Shown: positions 44,523-53,812 of the stretch, piece by piece
Layout of the letters: each line of letters starts with the position of its first letter
How positions within the stretch are numbered: the first letter of the stretch is position 1
Origin: Pseudomonadota bacterium
Lineage (GTDB): Bacteria; Campylobacterota; Campylobacteria; Campylobacterales; Sulfurospirillaceae
Direction: 5' to 3'
Assembly: GCA_017860615.1 (NCBI GenBank)
Contig: JAGDMU010000008.1
Coordinates: forward strand, 32,011-96,010
Length of the DNA stretch: 64,000 bases
Position numbers and translations under genes: made by a program
The notes under the pieces: model-generated
What the model saw: only the letters and a program-made list of their open reading frames with translations
Database searches by the model: none
Told to the model about the DNA's origin: nothing

Positions 44523-45748
44523 GGTGGTACCACTCCATCATCACGCGCATTACGCTTATCTTTGCTCTCGCTCTTTTAGGCATTGGCGCGATCTTTTTTT
44601 CGCTCTCCATCCACGAGCGAGAAAATACGTTAAGGCGTATGCATGATTATACACATCTCGCTGTTCGTTCCGCATTTGATCTTTCTACAAAACAATTAGA
44701 CTATGAGAAGCTAAACGAAATGGGATTTGTACGCATTGAGGATCCAAAAATACAAGAGAGAATCTTAGAGCTTCCAAAACCACCACGCCCTTTTCCAATG
44801 AAACAGATGGAAGAAAAATTGCGATTTGGTATGTACGTGGTACCACATGGTATGCACCTTTATGCAGTTTTGTTTAAACGAGACGATAAGCCTGTTGTTT
44901 TACAAATACCTTTTGAAAAAGAGCTTTTTCCACAAATCCTTTTTCCGCTTTTAACCTTTGCCTTTGTCATTGTGCTTTACATTGGTATCATCCGAAGTAT
45001 CTTGCCCCTTAAGACACTACGCGAAAAGATCAAACACTTTGCTAATGGGGATTATGACATTACGTGTAAAAGCAGTAAAAAAGATGAAATTGCAGCCCTC
45101 GCAAACGAATTTGACAGTGCCGTTATTAAGATTAAATCTTTAAGAGATTCAAGGCAACTCTTTTTGCGTAACATCATGCATGAGCTTAAAACACCCATTA
45201 CCAAAGGCAAATTGGCTGCGGAGATGATCGAAGATGCAACGTATACTAACATTCTTCAAAATGTTTTTAAACGTCAAGAAGCGCTGTTAGAAGAGTTCTC
45301 ACGCATCGAAAAACTCAGTGCGGATGAGCTTAAACTCGATATTAAACGCTACCATATCGAAGATGTTGTGGATTATGCGCTGGATATCTTAGATGATAAG
45401 CACGAGAACATTACCTGCAAACTGACCCCAGCTGAGCTCAATGTCGATTTTGAACTTTTCGGTGTGGTCCTTAAAAATCTTTTAGACAATGGTGTCAACT
45501 ACGCGCATGACCACCGTGTCACTCTGAGTAATGATCTTCATACCATCACCATCTCCAACCATGCCCCAGCACTTGAGTTCCCCATAGAGCGATACGCTGA
45601 GCCTTACTTTTTAGAAGGTAAAAAACAAAAAAGTGCACGTGGGCTTGGTTTTGGACTGTTTATCACATGGCATGTGATTCGCTTGCATGGCATGAGACTG
45701 GAGTACAAACGTGAAGGCGAAATAAACCATTTTGTCATCTATACGTAA
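44519..45748 (+). CDS. Sensor histidine kinase
   Basis: 409 residues. Two membrane segments (about 8-30 and 138-160) enclose a periplasmic domain of about 105 residues that is Pro/Lys-rich in the middle. A HAMP region follows and then His221 in RNIMHELKTPITKGK. N box NLLDNGVNYAH and G box RGLGFGLFITW are present. The arrangement resembles the ArsS/CpxA class. Signal unknown. Confidence 0.92.
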   Translation: MRWYHSIITRITLIFALALLGIGAIFFSLSIHERENTLRRMHDYTHLAVRSAFDLSTKQLDYEKLNEMGFVRIEDPKIQERILELPKPPRPFPMKQMEEKLRFGMYVVPHGMHLYAVLFKRDDKPVVLQIPFEKELFPQILFPLLTFAFVIVLYIGIIRSILPLKTLREKIKHFANGDYDITCKSSKKDEIAALANEFDSAVIKIKSLRDSRQLFLRNIMHELKTPITKGKLAAEMIEDATYTNILQNVFKRQEALLEEFSRIEKLSADELKLDIKRYHIEDVVDYALDILDDKHENITCKLTPAELNVDFELFGVVLKNLLDNGVNYAHDHRVTLSNDLHTITISNHAPALEFPIERYAEPYFLEGKKQKSARGLGFGLFITWHVIRLHGMRLEYKREGEINHFVIYT

Positions 45749-45765
45749 AAAAGAGGAAAGATTTC

Positions 45766-46374
45766 ATGACCTATTCCGTTTGTATTTTTGTCTTTGACAA
45801 TGTCGAAGTACTTGACTTTGCAGGCCCTTATGAAGTGTTTACTACCGCTTCACGCGTTTATGGAAAACAAAACCTACTCTCTTCCGTTACCCCTTTTGAA
45901 GTCTTTACGATTGGTAAAATAAAAGAGTCTGTTCGAGCACGTGCAGGACTGAAAATAGACCCTGATTTTGACTTTAAAACACATCCTAAAATCGATGTTT
46001 TGCTTATTCCTGGTGGCGTTATCACAGAAGCGCTCAAAGATGCTTCTGTGATTAACTGGATTGCTTCTATTTCCAAACAAACAAAACTGACCGCTTCGAT
46101 CTGCACAGGCGCATTTTTACTAGCAAAAGCGGGACTGCTGGAAGGAAAATCTGCAACCACACACTGGGAGGATATAGAAGACCTTCGCGTGATGTTTCCA
46201 CACCTTGATGTTAAAGAGCAAATGCGCTGGGTTGATGAAGGCTCTATCGTCACATCCGCTGGTATTTCTGCTGGTATCGATATGAGCCTGCACCTTGTCG
46301 AACGTCTTGTAAATCGAGACTTAGCCCTCCATACCGCCAGACAAATGGAGTTTGACTGGACGGAAAACGGCTAA
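45766..46374 (+). CDS. DJ-1/PfpI-family protein
   Basis: 202 residues of the class I glutamine amidotransferase-like fold. FVFDNVEVLDFAGPYEVF opens the domain, and the nucleophile elbow is SICTGAFLLAKAGLLEGKSATTHW with Cys and a following His. The sequence is closer to AraC-associated isonitrile-hydratase-like members than to classic PfpI. It starts 17 bp after the kinase on the same strand. Enzymatic activity is not predictable. Confidence 0.85.
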   Translation: MTYSVCIFVFDNVEVLDFAGPYEVFTTASRVYGKQNLLSSVTPFEVFTIGKIKESVRARAGLKIDPDFDFKTHPKIDVLLIPGGVITEALKDASVINWIASISKQTKLTASICTGAFLLAKAGLLEGKSATTHWEDIEDLRVMFPHLDVKEQMRWVDEGSIVTSAGISAGIDMSLHLVERLVNRDLALHTARQMEFDWTENG

Positions 46375-46398
46375 AGTTTTTTTGATCTTGAAAGAAGA

Positions 46399-46421
46399 TA
46401 TAATGATGTAAACAATATAAT
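46399..46421 (+). promoter_or_regulatory. Two -10-like elements before the MBOAT gene
   Basis: TATAAT at 46399-46404 and again at 46416-46421 in the AT-rich 187-bp spacer. The -35 regions are unclear. Confidence 0.35.
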
Positions 46422-46561
46422 CTCATAGGACTAAACAGAAAGTACTCTCAAAATGAGACCTAACGCTTAAAATTCAGCATTATGGCATGTCTAAAATTCA
46501 TATTTTACAGATAAAATTGTTTCTCTTATCGCTTACGCAATGATTATAATTTTAAGGAATT

Positions 46562-48034
46562 ATGTTGTTATTTAATAGTTACGAATTTATTTTTTTATTT
46601 TTACCATGTACTTTTTTTATATATTTTTATTTAAATAAGAAAAAATTAACAGAGGCATCCAAAGGATTTTTAGTTCTTGCTTCACTCTTTTTCTATAGTT
46701 GGTGGGATATAGTCTATTTACCATTGATCTTACTATCAATTTTATTTAACTATGTGATAGGGACATCCCTTGCAAAAACAAAAGAGCATCAAAATGTTTC
46801 TAAAAAACAATTATTACTTATTGGTATTCTTTGCAATATCGGTTTACTCGGATATTTTAAATACACTCATTTCTTTTTAGAAAATTTCAATGGAATTTTT
46901 GAAACCTCTTTACCATTGCCACATATCATACTACCCTTAGGGATAAGTTTTTTTACATTTACTCAAATTGCATTTTTAGTTGACGCATATAGAAATGAAG
47001 TCAAAGAATACGACTTTATGCGATATATGTTATTTGTAACCTTTTTCCCTCATTTGTTAGCAGGACCTATTTTACACCACAAAGAGATGATGCCTCAATT
47101 TGCCAATATGAAAAATAAAATCATTCATTACAGAAATATCGCTTTAGGATTATTTTTATTTTCTATTGGATTATTTAAAAAAGTCGTTATTGCAGATACA
47201 TTTGCACTATGGGCGATACAAGGATTTGATAAAGCCACTGTGCTTACCTTGTTTGAGGCTTGGGCTACATCACTCTCTTATACTTTTCAGCTTTATTTTG
47301 ATTTTAGCGCTTACACCGATATCGCCATTGGAGTATCGCTTTTATTTAATATTAAATTACCCATAAATTTTAATTCACCCTACAAAGCAACGAATATACA
47401 AGATTTTTGGAAAAGATGGCATATAACACTGAGTCGATTTTTGAGAGATTACATCTACATTCCATTAGGGGGCAATCGACAAGGGCATTTTAGAACCTAT
47501 AGCAATTTAATGATGACATTTTTAATCGGCGGATTGTGGCATGGGGCTGGATGGACTTTTATCTTTTGGGGATTTTTACATGGATTTGCTTTAATCGTTC
47601 ATAGGTTTTGGCAATTACTTGGAGGGAAATTAAATGTCATCATCGCATGGATCATCACATTTAACTTTATTAATATTAGTTGGATTTTTTTTAGAGCCAA
47701 AGAGTGGAGTGATGCAATTAAGGTCTTGCGTGGAATGTTTGGGTTAAGTGGTATAGTATTGCCTAATGTGTTAAGCAATACATTGACATTCCTAGGTCAA
47801 TACGGAATAAAATTTGGTGGACTTTCTCAAAATATAGGGGGGCATTATTCTGTGTATACATGGTTGTCGGTAGGATTTATTCTGGTATTAATGTTTAAAA
47901 ATTCCATGTCTGTCATGAATTCATTTGCACTCAATTATAAAACTGTCCTATTTAGCAGTGCCTTATTTATCTATGCTATCTATGACATTTTTATTTTAAA
48001 AGATGTCTCTGAATTTTTATATTTCAATTTTTAA
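46562..48034 (+). CDS. MBOAT-family membrane O-acyltransferase (AlgI-like)
   Basis: 490 residues with about 11 membrane segments. It carries the AlgI/DltB signatures WKRWHITLSRFLRDYIYIPLGGNR and GGLWHGAGWTFIFWG, where the His is catalytic. It transfers acyl (usually acetyl) groups across the membrane onto exported polysaccharide. AAGGAATT lies before the ATG. The gene is visibly more AT-rich than its neighbours (runs such as TTATTTTTTTATTTTTACC), hinting at horizontal transfer. Confidence 0.92.
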   Translation: MLLFNSYEFIFLFLPCTFFIYFYLNKKKLTEASKGFLVLASLFFYSWWDIVYLPLILLSILFNYVIGTSLAKTKEHQNVSKKQLLLIGILCNIGLLGYFKYTHFFLENFNGIFETSLPLPHIILPLGISFFTFTQIAFLVDAYRNEVKEYDFMRYMLFVTFFPHLLAGPILHHKEMMPQFANMKNKIIHYRNIALGLFLFSIGLFKKVVIADTFALWAIQGFDKATVLTLFEAWATSLSYTFQLYFDFSAYTDIAIGVSLLFNIKLPINFNSPYKATNIQDFWKRWHITLSRFLRDYIYIPLGGNRQGHFRTYSNLMMTFLIGGLWHGAGWTFIFWGFLHGFALIVHRFWQLLGGKLNVIIAWIITFNFINISWIFFRAKEWSDAIKVLRGMFGLSGIVLPNVLSNTLTFLGQYGIKFGGLSQNIGGHYSVYTWLSVGFILVLMFKNSMSVMNSFALNYKTVLFSSALFIYAIYDIFILKDVSEFLYFNF

Positions 48035-48044
48035 AGGCTAAAAA

Positions 48045-49220
48045 TTGAGTAGCAAAAAATGGGTTATCTTATGGTGTATTCCTCTCATAATTTTTATGAG
48101 TCTGTATAGTGTGATATATCTTTATTTATCTTCCAATTACGAGAACAATTCATTTCAAAGTATTGTCAAACGACAGATTGAAAATAATTCTATTTACGGA
48201 ACAGCCCTCAATCGAAATACCTTCGGTTATAAAATGGAATTGGTCAAACAAATTAAGCCAAATATCGTTGCCTTAGGTAGCAGTAGAGTCATGCAATTGA
48301 GAGAAGATTCTTTTAATGAATCATTCGTCAATGCAGGTGGAGCGATGAACCATCTTACAGAGGGAATAAAGTTTTTGAATGAAATGTATTCTTATCATAC
48401 TCCCAAATATATCATCTTAGGGTTAGATTTTTGGTGGTTTAATGAAGCTTTTCCACAAGTGAAAGAATTTAAATATCATTTGAATGATGGTATGACACTT
48501 GATAAAAATAAAATCACCACAACATATGAATATTTACAAAATGGGAAAGTCTCTAGTAATACATTTTTCAATATGCTTAAAATCGGTCAGATCAATAATC
48601 CATACACCTCTTATGACAATCTAGGATTTTCTGCAATTAAAACATCAGATGGATTCAGAAAAGATGGGTCATATTTGTATTCCAAGACTCTCTTTGGAAT
48701 TGAGTCAACCGAGGATAAAAATTTTAAGGATACCCTCCAGAGAGTCAATGATGGTAACAAAAGATTTCAATTTGGTAGTCAGTTATCACACAATAGACTG
48801 AAATTATTGCATGAAATAATTGATTTAACAACAAAAAAGGGTTCTAAACTCATTTTGATTATACCGCCTGTTTCAAATACGGTACACGCTCATATGATTT
48901 ATAAAAATTATTCCTATATTGATTTACTTCGAAACTACATTAAAACATTGGGTGTAGAAAATTATGACTTCCATAATTTATCGATTCTCACGACAGATGA
49001 TTGTGAATGTATTGATGGATTTCATGGAGGTGATATTGTCTATAAAAGAATCGTAGCTTATATCTACTCTCATACAAAAAATAATGAAATTAAAGCATTG
49101 ATTCGTATTGAAAATGTTCTATCTGATATTGAATTTAATCAAGGTAAAGCATTGACTTTAGGAAATGATCACTATCACCTCAAAGAAGTTGATTTTTTAG
49201 AGATTGGCTGTAAAAAATAA
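48045..49220 (+). CDS. SGNH/DltD-like partner of the MBOAT acyltransferase
   Basis: 391 residues with a probable TTG start at 48045. An N-terminal membrane anchor (VILWCIPLIIFMSLYSVIYLYL) precedes an extracytoplasmic domain. NIVALGSSRVMQL looks like the SGNH block I serine, FVNAGGAMNHL like block II, and a late DGFHGGDIVYKRI with Asp-x2-His like the catalytic end. Such proteins finish the acetyl transfer begun by MBOAT proteins. It lies 10 bp downstream and shares its AT-rich composition. Confidence 0.75.
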   Translation: MSSKKWVILWCIPLIIFMSLYSVIYLYLSSNYENNSFQSIVKRQIENNSIYGTALNRNTFGYKMELVKQIKPNIVALGSSRVMQLREDSFNESFVNAGGAMNHLTEGIKFLNEMYSYHTPKYIILGLDFWWFNEAFPQVKEFKYHLNDGMTLDKNKITTTYEYLQNGKVSSNTFFNMLKIGQINNPYTSYDNLGFSAIKTSDGFRKDGSYLYSKTLFGIESTEDKNFKDTLQRVNDGNKRFQFGSQLSHNRLKLLHEIIDLTTKKGSKLILIIPPVSNTVHAHMIYKNYSYIDLLRNYIKTLGVENYDFHNLSILTTDDCECIDGFHGGDIVYKRIVAYIYSHTKNNEIKALIRIENVLSDIEFNQGKALTLGNDHYHLKEVDFLEIGCKK

Positions 49221-49225
49221 CTTCA

Positions 49226-50308
49226 TTAAGTGTGAATAAAAACTCTTCTAATTTTCATAATACTCTGACACACCCCTAAATGATCGCTTATCGCTTCGAC
49301 TTTGAGTCCAGCCATGTCGATCAGTTTGATAAAATCTTTAGAGTGGTACATCTTACTGCATCCATTTGCCATTGCTGTAAAGTAAGGCGAGGTGTTGATG
49401 ATGCAAAATGCCGATGTTTCAAAACGTTGCCTGTCCCAAAACGGTTCCATGATGCAAAGCAAAGTCTTCTCATTCATCGCCTCTTTGGCTTTGCTTAAAA
49501 TGTTGACAATCTCCTCTTCACTAAAACAGTCTAAAAACTGACTCATCCAGATGATGTCAAACCCTTTTGGGAAGCTATGTGTTGGAGCTAAGACATTGGC
49601 AGGTAGAAGCGAAATTTGCTCTCTCAAGCCCTCTTTTTCAATGTTTTCACGAGCTAGTGCTAGCTGTTCTGGCAAGTCCATAATGCTTACATGTAAAGCT
49701 TTATCCCTCTTTGCCATCAGCATCGCAAACTTGCCCGTATTACCACCCACATCTAAAATTTTACGAGGCTTAAGACTCAAAAGCTTTTCCACTGCTTCGG
49801 GGAATGCGCTGTCAGAGTAAAAATGATCAAACGTAAACCAACTCTGTTTGGCATTTTCAGGCAAAATAGAAAGTGCTGGGTAGATGGTCTCCCACTCGCC
49901 GAAGACTTTAAGCCCCGTTGGTTTGCCACTTTTGATCGCTTCATCGAGTGAAAAAAGTCCTTGATAATTGACGTGATGGTTGTAGTCCATATTGGCAATG
50001 GTCATAGGGTCATTCAGTAAAAAGTAGCCTGTTTTCGTGATGAAGTAAAGCTCCTCTTTTTGTTTGACGATGTCTGCACTCAGACTGGTTTCAATGAGTG
50101 TTGTAATGCCATACTCGCTCAAATTTGTCTCTTGTGCCAACGCTTCGATGCTGAGCCCTTCTTTATGCTCGTAAAGTGCCTTTAGGACACCTAGATCGCG
50201 CATAGAGCGTGCCACTTGAAACACAATCGGCGCAAAAGCAATGCGTTGAGCATTGTACTGTGCTTCTATGGCTGATGCGCTATCATTATCATTAAAAAAT
50301 GGATTCAT
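49226..50308 (-). CDS. O-methyltransferase, COMT/acetylserotonin type
   Basis: 360 residues. An N-terminal winged-helix dimerisation domain (LKALYEHKEGLSIEALAQETNLSEYGITTLIE) is followed by the SAM fold with ILDVGGNTGKFAMLMAK and IWMSQFLDCFSEEEIVNIL. The C-terminal LLCIMEPFWDRQRFETSAF part is typical of the COMT/CrtF group. It is divergent from the aryl-polyene-type operon across a 124-bp spacer, so it may methylate the aryl head group. Confidence 0.85.
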   Translation of the reverse strand: MNPFFNDNDSASAIEAQYNAQRIAFAPIVFQVARSMRDLGVLKALYEHKEGLSIEALAQETNLSEYGITTLIETSLSADIVKQKEELYFITKTGYFLLNDPMTIANMDYNHHVNYQGLFSLDEAIKSGKPTGLKVFGEWETIYPALSILPENAKQSWFTFDHFYSDSAFPEAVEKLLSLKPRKILDVGGNTGKFAMLMAKRDKALHVSIMDLPEQLALARENIEKEGLREQISLLPANVLAPTHSFPKGFDIIWMSQFLDCFSEEEIVNILSKAKEAMNEKTLLCIMEPFWDRQRFETSAFCIINTSPYFTAMANGCSKMYHSKDFIKLIDMAGLKVEAISDHLGVCQSIMKIRRVFIHT

Positions 50309-50391
50309 CTAAACGTCCCTTGTTCTCTACAAAAAGTAAACAAAATCTTAACAGTAATTGTTATTTTAAGCTCTTATTTTAGCTAGATTTA

Positions 50392-50397
50392 TATAAT
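50392..50397 (+). promoter_or_regulatory. -10 element of the pigment operon
   Basis: TATAAT at 50392-50397, 36 bp before the first gene, in a TTTATATAATACACC context. No clear -35. Confidence 0.5.
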
Positions 50398-50432
50398 ACA
50401 CCTGTTTATTTAAGAATATTTGTAAGGATTGT

Positions 50433-50747
50433 ATGATTTTAACCGATTTTTATACGCTTACATGTCAAGAAAAAACGCGTTTTTGCGTGAAATTATGCGA
50501 TGTAACGCATCCTATTTTTCAAGCCCATTTTCCAAACAATCCAATTACGCCAGGGTTTGTATTAGTGGATATGAGCGCTGAGATTTTAGGCATTGAGATT
50601 GTAAAAATAAAAAAAGCGAAATTCTTGAAAAACATTGCTCCCCTAAGTGTGCTTTGGTTTGAATACCAAAGCAATGAAAAAACACTCAAAATTCGTGTCA
50701 GCCAAAATGAACAAAAAGTAGCAGAACTCACTTATGAAAAAAGATGA
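50433..50747 (+). CDS. FabZ/ApeI-like 3-hydroxyacyl-ACP dehydratase
   Basis: 104 residues of the hot-dog fold. The catalytic motif reads HPIFQAHFPNNPITPGFVLVD near residues 27-47, matching the HFPxxPxxPG signature of FabZ-type enzymes. It would dehydrate 3-hydroxyacyl-ACP during polyene chain growth. It is the first gene of an operon whose later genes overlap. The next gene starts 14 nt before its stop. Confidence 0.85.
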   Translation: MILTDFYTLTCQEKTRFCVKLCDVTHPIFQAHFPNNPITPGFVLVDMSAEILGIEIVKIKKAKFLKNIAPLSVLWFEYQSNEKTLKIRVSQNEQKVAELTYEKR

Positions 50748-51438
50748 TATTGTCGTTGTCGTCCCAACCTACAACAACCCTCTCACCATTGCCAATGTTG
50801 CCAACGATGTCCTAAGTCGCGGCTACAAACTAATCATTGTCGATGATGGCTCAGAGGTCAATGTTTCATCACTTGTAAACAAACACGATAATCTCACCGT
50901 ATTACGCCACGAAACCAACCAAGGCAAAGGCGAAGCGATCATCACAGGTGCCAAAGAAGCGCAAAAACGAGGCTTTTCGTATTTTATCAGCCTTGATGGG
51001 GATGGACAACATCTGGCTTCTCAAATTGAAAAAATATGTAACGCCTGTGATGCTAAAGATCAGATCATCATCGGTGCGCGCAATTTTGACATTAACAACG
51101 TCCCAAATGGCTCCAAATTTGGGCGCTGGTTTAGTAACTTTTGGGCGTGTTGGGATACCGAACAGACCATAACCGATTCACTCTCTGGCTTTCGACTTTA
51201 CCCTACTTCCATACTAGACCTTATCATCAAAACCAAACGCTTTGACTGGGAGATGGAAGTGCTTGTCAAACACGCATGGAAAGGTCGCCTCATTAAAGAA
51301 GTCATCATCGAGTGTTACTACCCAACCCCCGAGGAGCGCGTGAGTCATTTTAAAAAATTTTGGGATACTGCAGCTATCGTTATGGTACATGTCAAGCTTT
51401 TACCGTGGAAATTTTTCCTCAAAAAAAGGTACCAATGA
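50734..51438 (+). CDS. Family 2 glycosyltransferase of the pigment cluster
   Basis: 234 residues. GT2 motifs: VVPTYNNPLTIANVANDVL near residue 9, LIIVDDGSE near 33 and SLDGDGQHLASQIEKI near 89. It ends with a hydrophobic-basic tail. Aryl polyene and xanthomonadin clusters carry such a transferase next to an acyltransferase, thought to attach the polyene to a lipid anchor. It overlaps the next gene by ATGA. Confidence 0.88.
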   Translation: MKKDDIVVVVPTYNNPLTIANVANDVLSRGYKLIIVDDGSEVNVSSLVNKHDNLTVLRHETNQGKGEAIITGAKEAQKRGFSYFISLDGDGQHLASQIEKICNACDAKDQIIIGARNFDINNVPNGSKFGRWFSNFWACWDTEQTITDSLSGFRLYPTSILDLIIKTKRFDWEMEVLVKHAWKGRLIKEVIIECYYPTPEERVSHFKKFWDTAAIVMVHVKLLPWKFFLKKRYQ

Positions 51439-52295
51439 GCACGAAACAGCGCGGCAGTGGTTGGAGCATTAAACTCGTTTTTACTTTTTATAAACTCTTT
51501 GGCTATACCTTTATTTATTACTTGATGTATCCCGTGACCTTTTTTTATTTCTTGGTTGCTGGTAATGTCAAAGAAGCCCTACGCGACTACTATAAACACA
51601 TCAACAAACCTTTTAATCATTGGGTCTATTTTGAACATTTACGTCATTTTGCTATCTCCATGTGCGACCGTTTTGTCTCTAAAGTAAGCCCTAAAGATTA
51701 TACCTTTGAAATTCAAAATGAAAAAGCACTTTTAAAAACACTTCATTCTGGTTCTATATTGCTTTTATCCCATTTTGGGGGTTGGTCAACGGCGGGGAAT
51801 TGCTTCGAAGATCTTAAAATTAACATCGTTATGCAAGAAGTTTTATTGCAAGAGATCAAACACATTGAAGAGAGTTTGCACACACGAAAAAGCAATATCC
51901 ACATTATTGATTTAGCCAAAGGAGGCATTTTTGTCTCACTTGAAATTGCCGCTGCATTACTAAGAGACGAGGTCGTTGCGATGATGGGAGATCGTGCAAC
52001 CGATACTAAAAATGCCCAAGCTGTCGATTTTTTTGGTCAAAAAGCCAACTTTAATAAAAACCCTTTTTACCTTGCTTACAAAACCGAAAAGCCTCTAATA
52101 GCACTTGGCGTTGTGTATCAAAAGCCACAATGTTATAAAATAGACTTTATTAAAATCACCATGGACAAAAACAACCACCAAACAGAAGAGATCGAAAGAG
52201 CAATGCAAATTTATGCTGACTTTATAGCAATGCTTGTTGTTCAAAGTCCTAAACAGTGGTTCAACTTATATCCTTTTTGGAAAGAAAAAGCATGA
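51435..52295 (+). CDS. LpxL/HtrB-like acyltransferase of the pigment cluster
   Basis: 286 residues from ATG 51435, which overlaps the glycosyltransferase stop (a longer open frame upstream is only a shadow of that gene). One N-terminal membrane segment (IYYLMYPVTFFYFLVAG) is present. The acyltransferase block has SILLLSHFGGWSTAGN with the catalytic His, then MGDRA and DFFGQKANFNKNPFYLA, as in lipid A acyltransferases. It likely transfers the acyl or polyene chain in lipid attachment. Confidence 0.85.
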   Translation: MSTKQRGSGWSIKLVFTFYKLFGYTFIYYLMYPVTFFYFLVAGNVKEALRDYYKHINKPFNHWVYFEHLRHFAISMCDRFVSKVSPKDYTFEIQNEKALLKTLHSGSILLLSHFGGWSTAGNCFEDLKINIVMQEVLLQEIKHIEESLHTRKSNIHIIDLAKGGIFVSLEIAAALLRDEVVAMMGDRATDTKNAQAVDFFGQKANFNKNPFYLAYKTEKPLIALGVVYQKPQCYKIDFIKITMDKNNHQTEEIERAMQIYADFIAMLVVQSPKQWFNLYPFWKEKA

Positions 52296-53812
52296 CATTA
52301 ACCATAGATGATCGTTACATCAGCTTAGAAGAGATATGCAATGCCAGCAGTGTTCATATCTCAAACAATACCCACTTTGAAGAGAATTTTTCACTTTCTC
52401 ATACTTTTTTGATGAATGAAATCAAAAAAGGCAAACCCATTTATGGCGTTACCACAGGGTATGGCGCCAGTGGTAAAAACTACCTTACGTATGAGCAAAG
52501 CGCCATTTTGCAACAGAACCTTTACCGCTTTCATGGCTGTGGCGTTGGAGCATCTTTAACTCCTCAAACCTCTCGTTACGCACTGATTTGCAGACTGATT
52601 TCACTCTCCAAAGGCAAGTCTGGTATCTCGTATGAGCTTTTACAACGTCTTGAGCTTTTGCTTGAAAAAGAGATTATCCCTGTGATTCCTTCTTTGGGAT
52701 CAGTGGGTGCGAGTGGCGATTTGACACCGCTTTCCTACATTGCCGCGGTCATCGCGGGCGAGAGAGAAGTATGGTATGAAGGCACAATAGTGCCAACGAG
52801 TGAAGTCTATGCAAAGCTTGGCATTACCCCTTATGTATTTAAACCTAAAGAGGCGCTTGCGATTATGAATGGTACAACGATTATGAGCGCGATTGCCCTC
52901 ACGTGCTTAGAGCGATTTGAGGTACTGCTTGCAAGTATGGAGTCTTTTGTGGCAGGCATGTTTGAAGTGCTTTTGGGCGACACCACGCCTTTAGATTCGT
53001 TTGTGCATGAGGCGAAGCCTTTTAGTGGACAAATTCAAAGTGCCGCCAATATCAAGGCTAAAATAGAAGGCTCCAAACTCACCCACGGGCGCGATGACCG
53101 CTATGACAAGTTCTTTGCCGACAATGATCTGAACATCCAAGACACCTACTCAATGCGTTGCGCACCCCAAGTTTTAGGCGTGATTCGCGATAATTTAGAG
53201 ATTTCTAAAAAATGGGTCGAACAAGAGATCAACTCGGTCAATGACAACCCGCTCATTGATGGTAAAAACCAAAAAATCTACACTTCAGGCAATTTTTACG
53301 GTGGCTACGTCGCTCACGCGATGGACACGCTCAAAATCTGCGCAGCAAATCTTGCTGACCTGCTCGATAAAGAGTTTGCGCTTCTGGTCGATCACAAATT
53401 TAACCGAGGGCTTGGTGAAAACCTCAAACTCTCCAAAGAGCACTATTTCCACGGCTTTAAAGCGATGCAAATAACGCTGAGTTCTCTCAGTGCTGATGTC
53501 ATCAAAAATACTACCGCTGCCTCCATTCACTCTCGCCCTACAGAGTCTCTTAATCAAGACAAAGTGAGCATGGGAACGACTGCGGCACTGGACTTTAAAA
53601 AGATGATGGAACCCCTTGAGCTGATGCTTGGCATCGCCTTTTTGGGTATGGCACAAGCGGTGGACATCAGAGGCAAAGAAGACGTTTCGCCAACCCTACT
53701 CAAACACTACGACGCGATTAGAGCACACGCCAAACCACTGTTAGAAGACAGACGCATGGATGTTGACATCGTGAAGATTCAAAACATTCTTTGCAAAGGA
53801 GCTTTAGCATGA
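52292..53812 (+). CDS. Aromatic amino acid ammonia-lyase (HAL/TAL/PAL family)
   Basis: 506 residues from ATG 52292. The MIO prosthetic triad Ala140-Ser141-Gly142 is in GSVGASGDLTPLSYIA, and the catalytic Tyr51 is in YGVTTGYG. The substrate-selectivity position reads Phe80-His81 (NLYRFHGCGVG), which is neither the His-Leu of the Rhodobacter tyrosine lyase nor the Ser-His of HutH. In this cluster the enzyme most likely supplies a cinnamate-type starter (coumarate or cinnamate). No other histidine-degradation gene is nearby. Confidence 0.88.
   Translation: MTLTIDDRYISLEEICNASSVHISNNTHFEENFSLSHTFLMNEIKKGKPIYGVTTGYGASGKNYLTYEQSAILQQNLYRFHGCGVGASLTPQTSRYALICRLISLSKGKSGISYELLQRLELLLEKEIIPVIPSLGSVGASGDLTPLSYIAAVIAGEREVWYEGTIVPTSEVYAKLGITPYVFKPKEALAIMNGTTIMSAIALTCLERFEVLLASMESFVAGMFEVLLGDTTPLDSFVHEAKPFSGQIQSAANIKAKIEGSKLTHGRDDRYDKFFADNDLNIQDTYSMRCAPQVLGVIRDNLEISKKWVEQEINSVNDNPLIDGKNQKIYTSGNFYGGYVAHAMDTLKICAANLADLLDKEFALLVDHKFNRGLGENLKLSKEHYFHGFKAMQITLSSLSADVIKNTTAASIHSRPTESLNQDKVSMGTTAALDFKKMMEPLELMLGIAFLGMAQAVDIRGKEDVSPTLLKHYDAIRAHAKPLLEDRRMDVDIVKIQNILCKGALA

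Noticed and set aside
52292..53812. HutH histidine degradation gene
   Set aside because: The selectivity pair is Phe-His rather than Ser-His, no other hut genes are nearby, and it overlaps polyene genes at both ends.
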